64,000 nucleotides of DNA from Chlorella sorokiniana. Taxonomy: Eukaryota; Chlorophyta; Trebouxiophyceae; Chlorellales; Chlorellaceae. The DNA lies in assembly GCA_025917655.1 (NCBI GenBank), contig CP084619.1, positions 3,949,001-4,013,000 on the forward strand. Reading direction: 5' to 3'. The notes under the pieces were generated by a model. The model worked only from the letters and a program-made list of their open reading frames with translations, was not told the DNA's origin and ran no database searches. The number at the start of each line of letters is the position of its first letter. The stretch's first letter is position 1. The position numbers and the translations under genes were made by a program. Shown piece after piece: positions 38,090-48,519 of the stretch.

Positions 38090-38357
38090 TGAGTGAAGTG
38101 CTGCTCTGCTGCTTCAACGGCAGCAGACGGGGCTGTGGTGATGGTGGCAAACTTCTGCGTGAGGAAATCAAGCATTGGCGCCCCCATCAGCATGGTGGCA
38201 CTCTCCCGAACGCCCCACGCCGCGCTGGCGGAATGCTTGGGGAGGGTGCCACCATGCTGATGTGGGCGCCAATGCTTGATTTCCTCACGCAGAAGTTTGC
38301 CACCATCACTGCAGCCCAGACAGCTGCCATTGCAGCAGCGGAGCAGCACTTAAATCA
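38090..38357. repeat. Inverted repeat IR-C, arms about 118 bp, loop 32 bp
   Basis: Left arm 38090-38207 and right arm 38240-38357 are nearly perfect reverse complements. The inner 70 bp differ at only about two positions; the outer part is more diverged. Because of the symmetry the same short peptide (GGKLLREEIKHWRPHQHGGT) can be read from both strands. The RNA would form a strong hairpin of about 270 nt. Confidence 0.92.
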
Positions 38358-39489
38358 CAGTGGGTCCCTACTCTCTTCAGCTGCGCCAGCGCTTCTGCCC
38401 GCCGCCTGGTAAGCAGCCCGGGAAGGCTTCCAGCAAACCAGCTGCTACGTGCAGGGCAGCCCTGCCTCCACCATATGACTAGCAGAGACGCGAGCGAGCC
38501 AGGAAGCTGACGTGGCCGCCGCTATTGCCAAGATGGGTGGACTGGAAGCTGCGTGCTGGGCAGCTTTTGAACATCACCCTGCAGCCCTTCAAACAAAAAA
38601 CTGCCCCAGAACACCGCGTCTGAGCAACCAGACTGCTACAAGAAGGGTTGCAGGGGCAACCCTGTGCAGCACAGGCGGCCCAGACCTCACCATCGCGGCG
38701 GAAGCACTTTGCAGCATGCCGAGCTCATGTGATAGTTGAGGCCTGCAGAGCCCTCTGCGAATGTGGGATCGATGCAGGATACACGGGATGAAGCTCAGCA
38801 GCACCGACATGGGCTGCCTTCAGCGGGCTGGCACTAGGGTGGCACAGGCCCACGCTGCAGCCTTGGACAAGCAGACGAGAGCCCATTGCTCACCATTGGG
38901 GCAGTAGCTGCGATCCTAGCTTCGCTCATGGTGCCAGTCCTCCTGTGAGCATACAAGTAGGCAGCGGGCGGTAGGAGGAAGCTACATACAAAGGAACCCA
39001 GCGCTGACATGTCTGCGATGTCGCCACTTCCACCCTGCTGCTCTGATTCCTGATGTGTGCTGGGCTGCATGCCCGATGCTATATCGCCTGCTTAATGCCG
39101 AGACTAGCACCCTGCAACGCAGAAGAGAGAGTTCCTGGCAGCTGAGGGCATGCGCTGCAGTGTGCCGAGAGCGACGGCGGCGCCGTGGCCGCTATGTGCG
39201 GGCTGCTGGCCAACCTGCTGCACATGAGCTGCCCTGAGCCTTCCCGCACTGCATGGTCTTCGTGGATCCTCGTCCCTTCTCGCGTATCAGGTGATAGTTG
39301 CAGCTGGAAGCACGCCTGCAATGTGCCCCCTCGGCGTCGAGCTGTATCGCCAGCAGCTCAATGACGACCCAGCAGCCGAGCCGCCAGAGCAATGTTCACT
39401 GGGCGTGCTTGGATGCCTGTCTCAGGTGGAGGCCAATACAATGAGGTCTGCATCGGTACAGGTGAGGAGCTGCTCTGTCCGTCCATGGC
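38358..39489. other. Gene-poor stretch before the CobW 3' flank
   Basis: This stretch of about 1.1 kb has short frames on both strands, none with a recognised motif. A 21-residue hydrophobic run (LLTIGAVAAILASLMVPVLL at about 38886-38950, then a stop) is most likely chance. Confidence 0.4.
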
Positions 39490-39675
39490 GCTCCACCTTT
39501 CTCTTCCAATCATCTGCCACGTACCCCGACAGCCAGTGAAGCGCTTGCGTGATTGCCCTGGCTGCCGACAAGAACACCTCCTTACATATGCTAGACATTT
39601 AGGCAGTTTTGCAAGGCTGGCAGCAGCCTACGCTGGCTGCATGCCGTACCGGCCCAGCGCTGCCGCCTGTCCGCT

Positions 39676-42117
39676 TCAAGCCGCTGGGGCGCCAGAGACC
39701 AGGCATGCGCGGAAGCTGTCATTCAGCTCCTGCCGGTCAAGGTTGCGGCCGATGAAAACGAGACGGTTGACGCGTTTCTCGCCCGGGGCCCTGCAGCAGC
39801 GCCGGTGGCAGGCGCTGAGTTGTCAAACAGGCGTCTGTCCCCCTCTCAGGACAAGCCCCACTGGAGTGAGCCCCACTGGAGTGAGCCCAGTGTTGCCCTG
39901 CCAAACCAAATGCTCACCAGGGCGGCCAGCGCCCTCAGAGGAGGAGGAGAAGTCCAGCAGCATGTGCACGCCCTGGAACACGTGCCTGCGGCGGCGAGAG
40001 CGCACGAGGAGCGGCCGGGCGCCACATGTCAGAGGCATGGCTTGTGCACCACAATCATGCAGCCCAGGCCGCTGTCGATTCAGCCTTCAAGGACAGCGAG
40101 GCAGCTGGCGGCGGCCCACTTGTCGTCGGAGCCCTCGAAGCACAGGATGCCCTTGGAGCGGAAGATGTCGGCGCCCCTCTCGCGCAGCAGGTCGCTGAGC
40201 CAGCGCTGCGCCTTGGGGAAGCTCAGCTGCCCCTCTGCCTCGATGCCCACAGACGTCACGTCGGAGCTGTGGTTGTGCTCCGCCCCCTCCTGTACCGCGC
40301 AGCAGCAGCAGGGGATTGCATGGGCAGTAGAGGACGGTGCCCACACCAAAAGCCTCATGTGGGCACCACAGCACACACCCGTGAAGCTGGTCTGCGGCGC
40401 CTTGCAGGGTCGCAGGCAACAGTGCCCCTTGCCCATCCATCCCCTCAGGTGCCCCCCTCACATCCAGGAAGTCAGGCTCCTCCTCAAGGATGCGATCCAG
40501 TGAAAAGGCGCCGATGCCAAGGATGCGGTCCAGGTCGGCCTGCGCCCGCACCGTCTCGATAATTTCCGCGGCGGAGTTGATGCCCTGCATGCCAGCGCAC
40601 CAGGGGGCCAGGAGCAGGAGAGGATGGGGCGATAATTCGAAGAAAATGATAGTGAGCAGGGGGAACAAGAAGCTCGGCAAAACTGCTTGCTGTGCCGGCC
40701 ATACAGCTGCCCCCCCCCCCCCCCCCCCCCCACAACCCCGGGCCCGCCGCCTTTCACCTTGATGCGCTTGACCACCGCCGCCTTCTCCTCCTCGCTCACC
40801 AGGTCCACCTTGTTCAGCAGGATGCGGTCGGCAAAGGCAACCTGCTCCACCGCCTGCGGAGCCCAGGGGGCAGGACAGCGACGGGAAGCTGTTGCCCCAA
40901 GCAGCAGCAACAGGGTGCCGAGCACCTGGCATGCCCCAGCTTGAATGCGTGGTTGAGGCAGAGGTTGGGCGCCGGCGGAAATATCGTCAACAACGCACCC
41001 TCCCATGTAACGCTGCTTTCCCTGCCGCCCACCTCGTTCTCGGCGCCCTCCTCGATCTTGGTGTCGTCCAGGTGCTGCAGCACGTGGCGCGCATCCACCA
41101 CTGTGATGATGGCATCCAGCCGCACGCGGTCCTGCGCAGGCAGTGCTCAGCATGCTCAGGATGCAGCTCAGGATGTGAGGAGGCAGAAGGTGAGCTGAGG
41201 GACAGGCCAGGCTGCCATGGCTCGACCAGGCTGAGGCTGATCGGTGGTCAGGGCAGGCTCTGGGCAGGTTGCAACGGAGGGTGCTGGCAGCGGCGGCGCT
41301 GCCGCCACACCTTGAGCTCGTCGTCAACAAAGAAGGTCTGGGCCACGGGGCGGGGTCCGCCAGCCCGGTGGTCTCAATCAGGATGGCGTCGAACTTGTTC
41401 TTGCGCTTCAGCAGCTTGTGCAGAATGCGGATGAGGTCGCCGCGAACTGCGGCACAGTGGCAGTGTGCTGTCTGAGTGTTCTGTGTTGGGCGTGCAGTGG
41501 TTGGCTGGTCAGGGGTGGAACACGCAAACACAGGCAGGCGCTGCCAGCGCCCTTGCTACAGGTACTGGTCAAACATATCTAACCTGTGCAGCAAATGCAG
41601 CCGTTGTTCATCTCAAAGACCTGCATTTCACACAAGCGGTTGTGCCAGTGCACACATGGGACTATCTGTGCCCGCTACAAGACACATCCCAGCTTCGCAC
41701 CCCCTGATTCGCAGCAAGAAATGCATTACATCTCACCTCCTCCTTGCTCTCGATCACCAAACCATCGTCCACGCCAACCTGCGCAAGCAAAGGGCAGGTT
41801 GGACGTCCCTCCGTAGCAGCAGCCTGTCATGCCAAAGTCACCCAGCCACCCACCTCGCCAAACTCGTTCTCTATGACAGCAACCTTCTTTCCGTGCTTCT
41901 CCCGCAGGATGTGGTTGATCAGGGTGGTCTTGCCGGCGCCCTGCAAAGAGGTGCAGCGGCACAGCAATGAAGACGGGGTGCTGCGCATGCTCCACCGGTT
42001 CGGCGTCGTGGAGCGCTTTTCGTCGCCGGCGGCAAGACGCCCAGGGGCAGCAAGTTGCCAAGCTGCCACTATGCTCACCAGAAATCCTGTGATCACAGAG
42101 ACAGGCACAGGCTCCAT
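39676..42117 (-). CDS. CobW/COG0523-family GTPase, putative metal chaperone (ZNG1/CBWD-like)
   Basis: COG0523 proteins are G3E GTPases that deliver metal ions, mostly zinc, to client enzymes. Exon 1 (42117-42079) reads [13 protein letters not shown]. Exon 2 (41940-41854) starts [19 protein letters not shown], so an intron splits the Walker A motif, and continues [11 protein letters not shown]. Later exons give [11 protein letters not shown], the metal-binding NNGCICCT (GCxCC), [35 protein letters not shown], the G4 motif LLNKVDLV, a His-bearing stretch (GAEHNHSSD) and the CobW C-terminal domain ([37 protein letters not shown]). The stop is 39678-39676, and a TGTAA (minus strand) lies about 90 bp further on. 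The frame slips at the four-G run 41347-41350, as if one base were missing. One intron carries a 22-base C run. No clear transit peptide. Confidence 0.92.
40710..40731. repeat. 22-base C homopolymer in a CobW intron
   Basis: An unbroken run of 22 C (G on the coding strand) lies in the intron just downstream of the exon that encodes LLNKVDLV. Runs of this length are hard to sequence and can form G-quadruplexes in the transcript. Confidence 0.9.
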
Positions 42118-42710
42118 GACTGGTTATCTACAGGTGGTGGCCAGAATGGGGGATTCGCCTGCGGTGCACGCCCGCCCGTGTTACTAGCACGAAATCGGTC
42201 ATGGCGTGACTGTCACGCGTCGTCGATGGTCAGATAGGAATTTAACGCACTCTGCAACGCACGATCAGTAGGCATGCCACCCAGCCGGACGCGCCCCCAC
42301 CCTTACCGTGTTCTCTGCGCGGATCAGAGCCGTAGGGTGGTTTGGGAGGCCGATAAAGGTGCAACGACTCGCAAAGGTCCTGATGGAGACGGTCTTAATG
42401 GCTGGGGATTGAAGCGAGTCCCCAGAAAGCAGTGGGGGCTCTGGGTCAATTGCTGATGGAGTAGACTGTCAATGAGCGAAATTCGCTTGTTTCCCTGTTG
42501 AGGTACACTGAAGGCGCCTGTCACAGCTGTCTGAATTTTGCCCATATCAAAGCAAACGAGCTGCAGGCCAGTCTGCGGCGACCTGCCCCTCACCCTGACC
42601 TTGCCAAAGTTCCTGTTCCGAATCAGGTTGGTGAATTGTTGCAGAAGCACTGCATGCATTCTATGCGGACCACAGCTAGCTGACGCTGGCGAGCCGCCCC
42701 TTTCCGCTGC
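42118..42710. promoter_or_regulatory. Upstream region of CobW / downstream of FKBP
   Basis: The 593-bp spacer holds the CobW promoter and the FKBP 3' untranslated region. It is relatively AT-rich. No open reading frame, tRNA or clear promoter box was recognised. Confidence 0.5.
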
Positions 42711-44071
42711 TCACTCGCACACCACCGAGGAGAACATGCCGAGCGTCTGGCGGCGGCACGTCTTCACCGCGCGCAGCTCCACGTCAAACACCTCGTACTG
42801 CTTGGCGGAGAAGAAGGTGGAGGGGCCCACCGGGGGACCCAGCTCGGGGGCACCACGATGCGCCGCTTGCCGCCCGGCTTCATGCTCTTGATGCCCAGCT
42901 CAAAGCCTGCAGGAGCGGGGGCGCACAGGTCGCTTGGGTTGATGCCCAGCCTCCAGCTCAACAGGCTGTGCTCATGCGTGCAGGCATGCTGCTGCAGTTT
43001 GCCCGGCAGCAGCGGCCCACCAGGTATGAGGCCCTGGATGCCCAGCTGGGTCTGTGCCGGCTGGCCCTTGCGGTACGAGCTGTCAATGGTGGCCGCCGAC
43101 TCGTTGTACGCGGTGTAGTCAAACACGATTTGCTGCAGGGGAGGCACATCGACGGGCAGCCTGTGGGCCGCCAACTGTACAGCGGGACACAGCCGACATG
43201 GCAGACTGGCCACGCTGCACTGCTGCAGGGGCCCAGCAGGCGGCGCTGGATGGCAGCTGGCGCCCACCTGCCCGTCCTCGGGCAGCTCTCCAGAGCCCTC
43301 CGCAAAGTCCTTGTAGATGAGGCCCTCGGGGGACATCTGGAACCCGTCGGCCAGCACTGGAGGGCGGGGGGCCATGAGGGCGTTGAATCGGGGCACAATC
43401 GCGCAAGGGCAGGCCCGGACATACCAGGGGCCTGTACCCCACACAGCTGCAGACTGTTGCGGCACCCACAGATGCGCGGTGGATGACACATGCGGTGCTC
43501 GCAGCCACCCAGCGTCCTGCACCGCGCGGCAGCAGGCGGCGGCGGCGGCGCACCCGTCATGTCGTAGCCCTCCCGCACAAAGGCCGGGAAGTCGGGCGGC
43601 GCGTTGTTTTGCCGCTGCGTGCGCAGGTTGTACTCCAGGATCTGCTTCTGGGCCGCGGTGAAGTCGTCCACGGCGCTGAAGGGAAGCAAGAACGTCTTGC
43701 CCTGGCCGTCGATGACGTTCTCGGCGGCGGCGGGGGCCGCAGGCAGGGCCGCGGCGGCGGCGAGTGCCGCCGCGCCTGCCAATAGCTGGCGCCGCGAGGC
43801 AGGCACAGCTGCTGGCTGTTGAGGCTCCTGCTGCTCCTGCTCCTGACACCGTGCTGCGCAGGTCAAGCTGCAGCGCCGCCTGCAGGGGCACGCTTGGTGT
43901 GCAGAAGGCGGTCGACAGCACTGGCAAAGGTGGCGGCGGCAGGGAGGGCAGGCAGCCCCGCCCATCGGCAATCTCGCGCCCTTTGTGATGCCGTGCCTCA
44001 CTTGATGGTCGAGTGCCCCCGTGGGGCCGTAAAGGCCGCGGCTGCGAGGTGACTTGCAGCATCGGCTCCAC
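42711..44071 (-). CDS. FKBP-type peptidyl-prolyl isomerase, thylakoid lumen
   Basis: The bipartite leader fits a lumen protein. A plastid-type N-terminus (MEPMLQVTSQPRPLRPHGG) is followed, after an intron, by a twin-arginine, Ala-rich signal (SRRQLLAGAAALAAAAALP, then AAPAAA) and a likely cleavage before ENVIDGQ. The mature part has DDFTAAQKQILEYNLRTQRQ and FVREGYDMTG, then the FKBP fold: FQMSPEGLIYKDFAEGSGEL, IVFDYTAYNES, GIQGLIPG, GFELGIKSMKPGGKRRIVVP, and GPSTFFSAKQYEVFDVEL. FKBPs speed proline cis-trans isomerisation and may help photosystem or cytochrome assembly. The C-terminal block is in another frame because the G run 42846-42850 seems one base short. The leader joins its second exon in frame only if the C run 44016-44020 is also one short. 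The start codon is therefore less certain than the family. Confidence 0.87.
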
Positions 44072-44302
44072 CTAGCACTCCCAGAGTCCGTGTGACGACA
44101 GCACGCTGAAGTCGTAGAATGCGTGAGGTCTGAACGCCCTTCCGCGCAAGAGATGAGGGGATGCCAGCTCAGCTTGAGCCGCCAGCGTGGAAGCCGCCAT
44201 CCTGCCGCCGCTGGCAGGCGGCAGTCGCCCATGTTGTGCGCTTGCAGGCACCTTTACACCTCCGGTATAAGAATACAACTAGCTGAAAGCTTTGTCTGGC
44301 GT

Positions 44303-47300
44303 TCACATTGCTGGAAGTAGCCTGAAGCAGTACAAGTGATCGTCGCGGCAGCCTGCCCCCACCAGCCACCCGCCATTCGGGGCCGCCTCGGCCGCAGGCT
44401 GTGCAAACGCGTCGCTCGGCAGCTGCACAGCATCCACCACACAGGCTGGGCTAGGTGTTGACGTGTTGTTGCTTTCCTGGCCAGGCCAGCTGGGCAGGTG
44501 CAGGAGCGCAACGACTCCAGAGGCTACGACGGCGACGGCTGCCCAGCACCGCTGCTGCGCTCCACGCAGCCCCAGGCTGGGCGGCAGCGCCGCCGGATCC
44601 AGGAGCCGGATGCCAGCGATTTGGCTGCCCAGTTCTGCAGACCACAAGCGCCGCCCGCTGGCGCCATCCAGCGCCACCAAGCGGCCGCCCTGGGTGCCCG
44701 CGAGCAGCGCGTGAGGCAGGCTGGCTGTTTGGGGCTGGGCCGCAAGCGGGGCATACACGGCGCTGCCCACGCTGACGCTCCACAGCTGGCTGCCATCGGC
44801 GCTGTTCAAAGCAACGACGCTGCCATCCACAGCTGCCGCAGCTACGGCACCTCCCTCCAGCGGGGCAGCGGGCGCAAAAAGGGGCGCTGGCCCGCGCCAC
44901 TTCCACGCCACTCGCAGCTGCAAGTCGCCGCTGCTGGCGCCTGCGCCGCACTGCTCAGTGGCAACTCCCAGCAGGCTGCCATCCAGGCAGCAGACGAATG
45001 CGGCATGCTGCGCAGCATTGAAGGTCACGGGCGCGGATGCCGCCGCCGGCAGCTCCAGCTGCGCCGCCACGCGCCCAGGCGGCTCAACCACCAGCAGCCG
45101 CCGCCCGTGGGTGGGCTGCCAGACGAGGCCCCGCCAGGGTCAAGAGCGGGCGCTGCACGGATGCCGCCGCCCGTGTCCACGCTGCCAGCCACGCCGCCAT
45201 CGGCGGCCCGCAAGAAGAAGAGGGCACCCGCGTTGGTGGGCACCGCAACGTAGTGCCCACCGTCACCCGCTAGCGCGCCTGGCGAGCGGCACAGGGCCAG
45301 CCCTGCGTCGGTGGGGCCAGGCAGCCGCGCCTCCCACACACGTTCCCCGCTCTCGGCGCACATGCAGCACACATCGCCGCCGTGGGAGCAGGCAAAGATG
45401 CGGCGGCGGCTTTTCTGCTGTGCGGGGTTTGCTGCTGGTGCCGGATCGGAACACCCAAAGACGGGGGCAGCATCCACGCACTGGTCCAGCTTGGCTCGCC
45501 ATGCCAGCGCCAGCCTGCCGCCTGCCGCCACATCCCCGTCGGCGCCGCTGCCGCTGACAGCCAGCTGCCTGACTGCAAATGGAGCTGCTGCTGCTGCTGC
45601 TGTGATGGCAAGTCTGTCAATTGGCTGTCACCTGAAGGGGGCTGCTCCATCCTACCAGCAGCTTCTGAGCTGAGGAAGGAAGCCAGGGAGCGCACCGAGG
45701 CGTGGCGATACACGGCGTCCACCCGCCCCCGGCCACCGCCTCTGCGATCTGTGCCGCCATCAGGGAGTTGCCGCCCACAGCAAACAGGTTGGAGGTGGCC
45801 TCAAAGTCGGCGTGACCCAGCGCCGCCGCGAAGGCCCGGCTGACCTCCAGCTCGCTCACGCGTGCGCTGCTCAAGGGCACTGCCCCGCCCTCCGCCGTGG
45901 ACCCGCCGACGGCGCGGCCAAGCGCGCACGCTTGCTTGGCGGGACGGCGGGTGCCTCTGCTGCCATGGCTGGCCCCCGCGGCGCCTCCCTCCTCCAGCTG
46001 CAAGGGGTGCGGCAGCCGCGATCGCTGCACCTTGCCGGCCGCGGAGCGCGGCAGATGCGGCAGCACCGCCACGTGCTGCGGCACCGCCGCCGTTGGCAGC
46101 CGCTCGCGGCACCAGCACTGCAGCTCTTCAGGGCCGGGGCCAGCGCCGCCTTGCTGCACCTCGACGTAGGCAGCCAGCGGGGCCAGCAGGCAGCGCCCAC
46201 AGCTTGGCGGCGGCTGCTGTCACGCGGGGTGCTGACTCAGCGCCAGCTCCACCTCAGATAGATCCACCCTGACCCCTGCATGGTTGGGTGCGCGCCCGGT
46301 TGACCCAAGGTGCCATGCCAGGCGTGTTGTAGAGGGGCCATGCGCAGGGTGGCCCTGCAAAGCAACCCACCTGAGATCTTGACCTGAAGGTCTCTCCTGC
46401 CCGTCAGGTGTAGGCAGCCCGAGGAGTCGAGCCAGCCGCAGTCGCCAGTCAAGAACAGCCGCACGCTTTGCCGCTGCCAGAAAGCCTCCGGCAGGTCTGC
46501 CGAGGCTGTTGCCGCATGACCATTTTGCTGCGCCTGCCGCAGCTCATCAGCGGGAAGCGCCACAAAGCGTTGCCGCCCTGCTGCTGCCGCCACCGGGTTC
46601 CTCTGCAGGTAGCCCGCCGCCAGGCCAGTGCCAGCGACGGCCACCTGGCCTGTTGTGCCTGCTGGGGCCACCCGCAGCGTGCCTGCATCCTCCAGTAGCA
46701 CGGCAAGCAGGGTCTCGCCGATGGGATGGCCCACAGGGACCTGCAACAACGGCGAAGTGGGCTGCTGATGCTGCCCGCTGCGACTGCCTGGCGCCTGCCA
46801 GGAGGTGCAGTTGAACGCTGTGCAGTCTGCTGAGACCTCTGTGCTGCCGTATAGGTTGAGGATGCGGCAGCCGGCAGGAAGCAGCCGCTGCAGGTCGGCC
46901 AGCAGCTGGGGCGGCAGCGGCTCCCCGCTGCTGACCGCCACGCGGAGGCGGAGGCGTGCGGCGACATCCGGCTGCTGTCGCATGGCTGCAACCACAGCGC
47001 GCCACAGCGTGGGGACGCCCCCAGGTGCGTGATGCGCTGCTCTGCCAGGAAGCGCAGCATCTGCACAGGGCGTGCCCGCAACAAGTCCCGTGAGTGGTTT
47101 GGCTGGGGTCCAGGAATCCGCCAGCCAAGGACGCTTGCGACCACGCCCCCTCGCAAGGCAGCCGCCGCCACCGCTTGCCTGCCCAGGGCTGCGTGCCACG
47201 TGCTGCGGCACAGCCACAAGGTGTGCGCCGCCCAGCAGCGGTCCAAACACCTCCCACACGCTGTCCACGAAGCAGGGCGAGGTCTTGAAGGCCACCCTGT

Positions 47301-48243
47301 CCCCGGCCTGGGCGCAGCGGACAGGGAGGGGGTGGGCGGGGGTTCACAGGGGCCGCTGGCGGCTGATGGGGAGCGCACCTGGAAGGGATAGGCGGCCTGC
47401 ATCCAGCGGCAGCGGTTCAGCACCCCAGCCTCGGTGCCCAGCACCCCCAGGGGGTGCCCGTGGAGCCCGACGTGAACAGCAGGTAGCAGCAGTGCTGCAG
47501 CAGCCCTTCACGGCAGGCGCCACCGGCAGGGCCGGAAGACGCTGCTTGCGCTCCTGCTGTTATGCTGGGTCCACTGCCGCCGCCTTGCTGCAGCGAAGCG
47601 CCCAAAGGGGGAGCTGTACCATCGAGAAGCCCTCTACCTCGGGCGGCCTAGGCTGCCAGGCCCTTGGCTTGACCACAGGATAGCCGCTGGCCGCGCGTCG
47701 CTGCACACCTGCTGCAGACGCTGCAGCGGCCAGCTGGGGTCAATCGGCATGAACGAAAGCCTGCAACCAGCCAAATGGGCAGAGGTTGGTGGGGGAATCC
47801 ACCTGCTGCCTGCAAGTCAAGAGCGCGGTCCTACCCCAACCGCAGGGCGGCCAAGACGGCGACCACGTAGGCTGCAGAGCTGCTCAAATAGATTGCGCAA
47901 ACAGCAGGTAAAGCATCAAGTGTTGCTTTTGCGGCGACAGGAGATTGAATGTCCAAGTGATCCTGGAGAAGGTGTGCACAAGCGTTCACCTGCAAGCAGC
48001 AGCGGCGGAGGCGGGGCACTGGAGGAAGAATGACAGGGGAACCTGGACAGCACTTGCGCGGCGTTCCATCGCAATTGCAATCTCAGTCTCACTCGCTGGA
48101 TTACCTACCAGGCGCAGCAGCTGGGGCCCGGTAAGGTGGTCACCGCCATCAGTTTCCGTCAGGCAGGAACTCCCTCCGTTGAGTGCGTCATGAATACTTC
48201 GCCACAATTTCATGCTCAGCGAAAATATGCCGTGCACTGCCAT
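44303..48243 (-). CDS. AASDH/ACSF4-like protein: adenylation domain, carrier domain and PQQ-type beta-propeller
   Basis: The three-part layout is that of AASDH (2-aminoadipic 6-semialdehyde dehydrogenase-like, beta-alanine-activating). The adenylation part includes AAYVVAVLAALRLG, SFMPIDPSWPLQRLQQVCSD, YLLFTSGSTGTP (A3), FVDSVWEVFGPLLGGAHLVA, ILNLYGSTEVSADCTAFN (A5), FLTGDCGWLDSSGCLHLTGR (A7) and RRDLQVKISG (A8). The carrier part has NLFAVGGNSLMAAQIAEAV, with the phosphopantetheine serine in GGNSL. The C-terminal half has repeated propeller blades (VVALNSADGSQLWSVSVGSA; LVALDGASGRRLWSAELGSQ), ending GWLVGAGCRDDHLYCFRLLP. The start at 48243 is the first ATG of the frame; the stop is followed 45 bp on by a minus-strand TGTAA. 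The frame slips at two runs, 47018-47022 and 47450-47454, each apparently one base short. The substrate cannot be read from the sequence. Confidence 0.88.
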
Positions 48244-48519
48244 GCCCAGTTACATGAGGAATGCCCCATGGCGCCACCTTCGTTATGCCAGGCTTGTTGA
48301 TGAGCTCGTGTGCACCCTAACTGTAACTGTATCGATCAGCTGTGAGCTTTGATTCACGCGCAGCTTTGACTGCTTTCTGCCTCTTTGGACCGCCGCTGGA
48401 TTGCACTCCCCGCCCAAATAGCCTTGGAAGGTTTGGTGGGCGATCTGTGCTCTTTGCAGCTGCAATCCGAGCGTTCTGAGCAGCAAGCTTGGTCGGAGAG
48501 ATTGCTTTGTGCACTCACC
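48244..48519. promoter_or_regulatory. Divergent promoter region between AASDH-like and F-box genes
   Basis: Only 276 bp separate the two outward-facing start codons, so the promoters must overlap or abut. No clear TATA box. Confidence 0.5.

Noticed and set aside
38835-38960. Small hydrophobic peptide in the gene-poor island
   Set aside because: The frame has no start with support, no conserved flank and ends at once; it is most likely chance.
35400-39490. A transposon with its own transposase or reverse transcriptase in the island
   Set aside because: No transposase, integrase or polymerase motif was seen on either strand, and none of the inverted repeats is flanked by a clear target-site duplication.
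42118-42710. A tRNA or small RNA gene upstream of CobW
   Set aside because: No cloverleaf, A/B box pair or strong hairpin could be seen.
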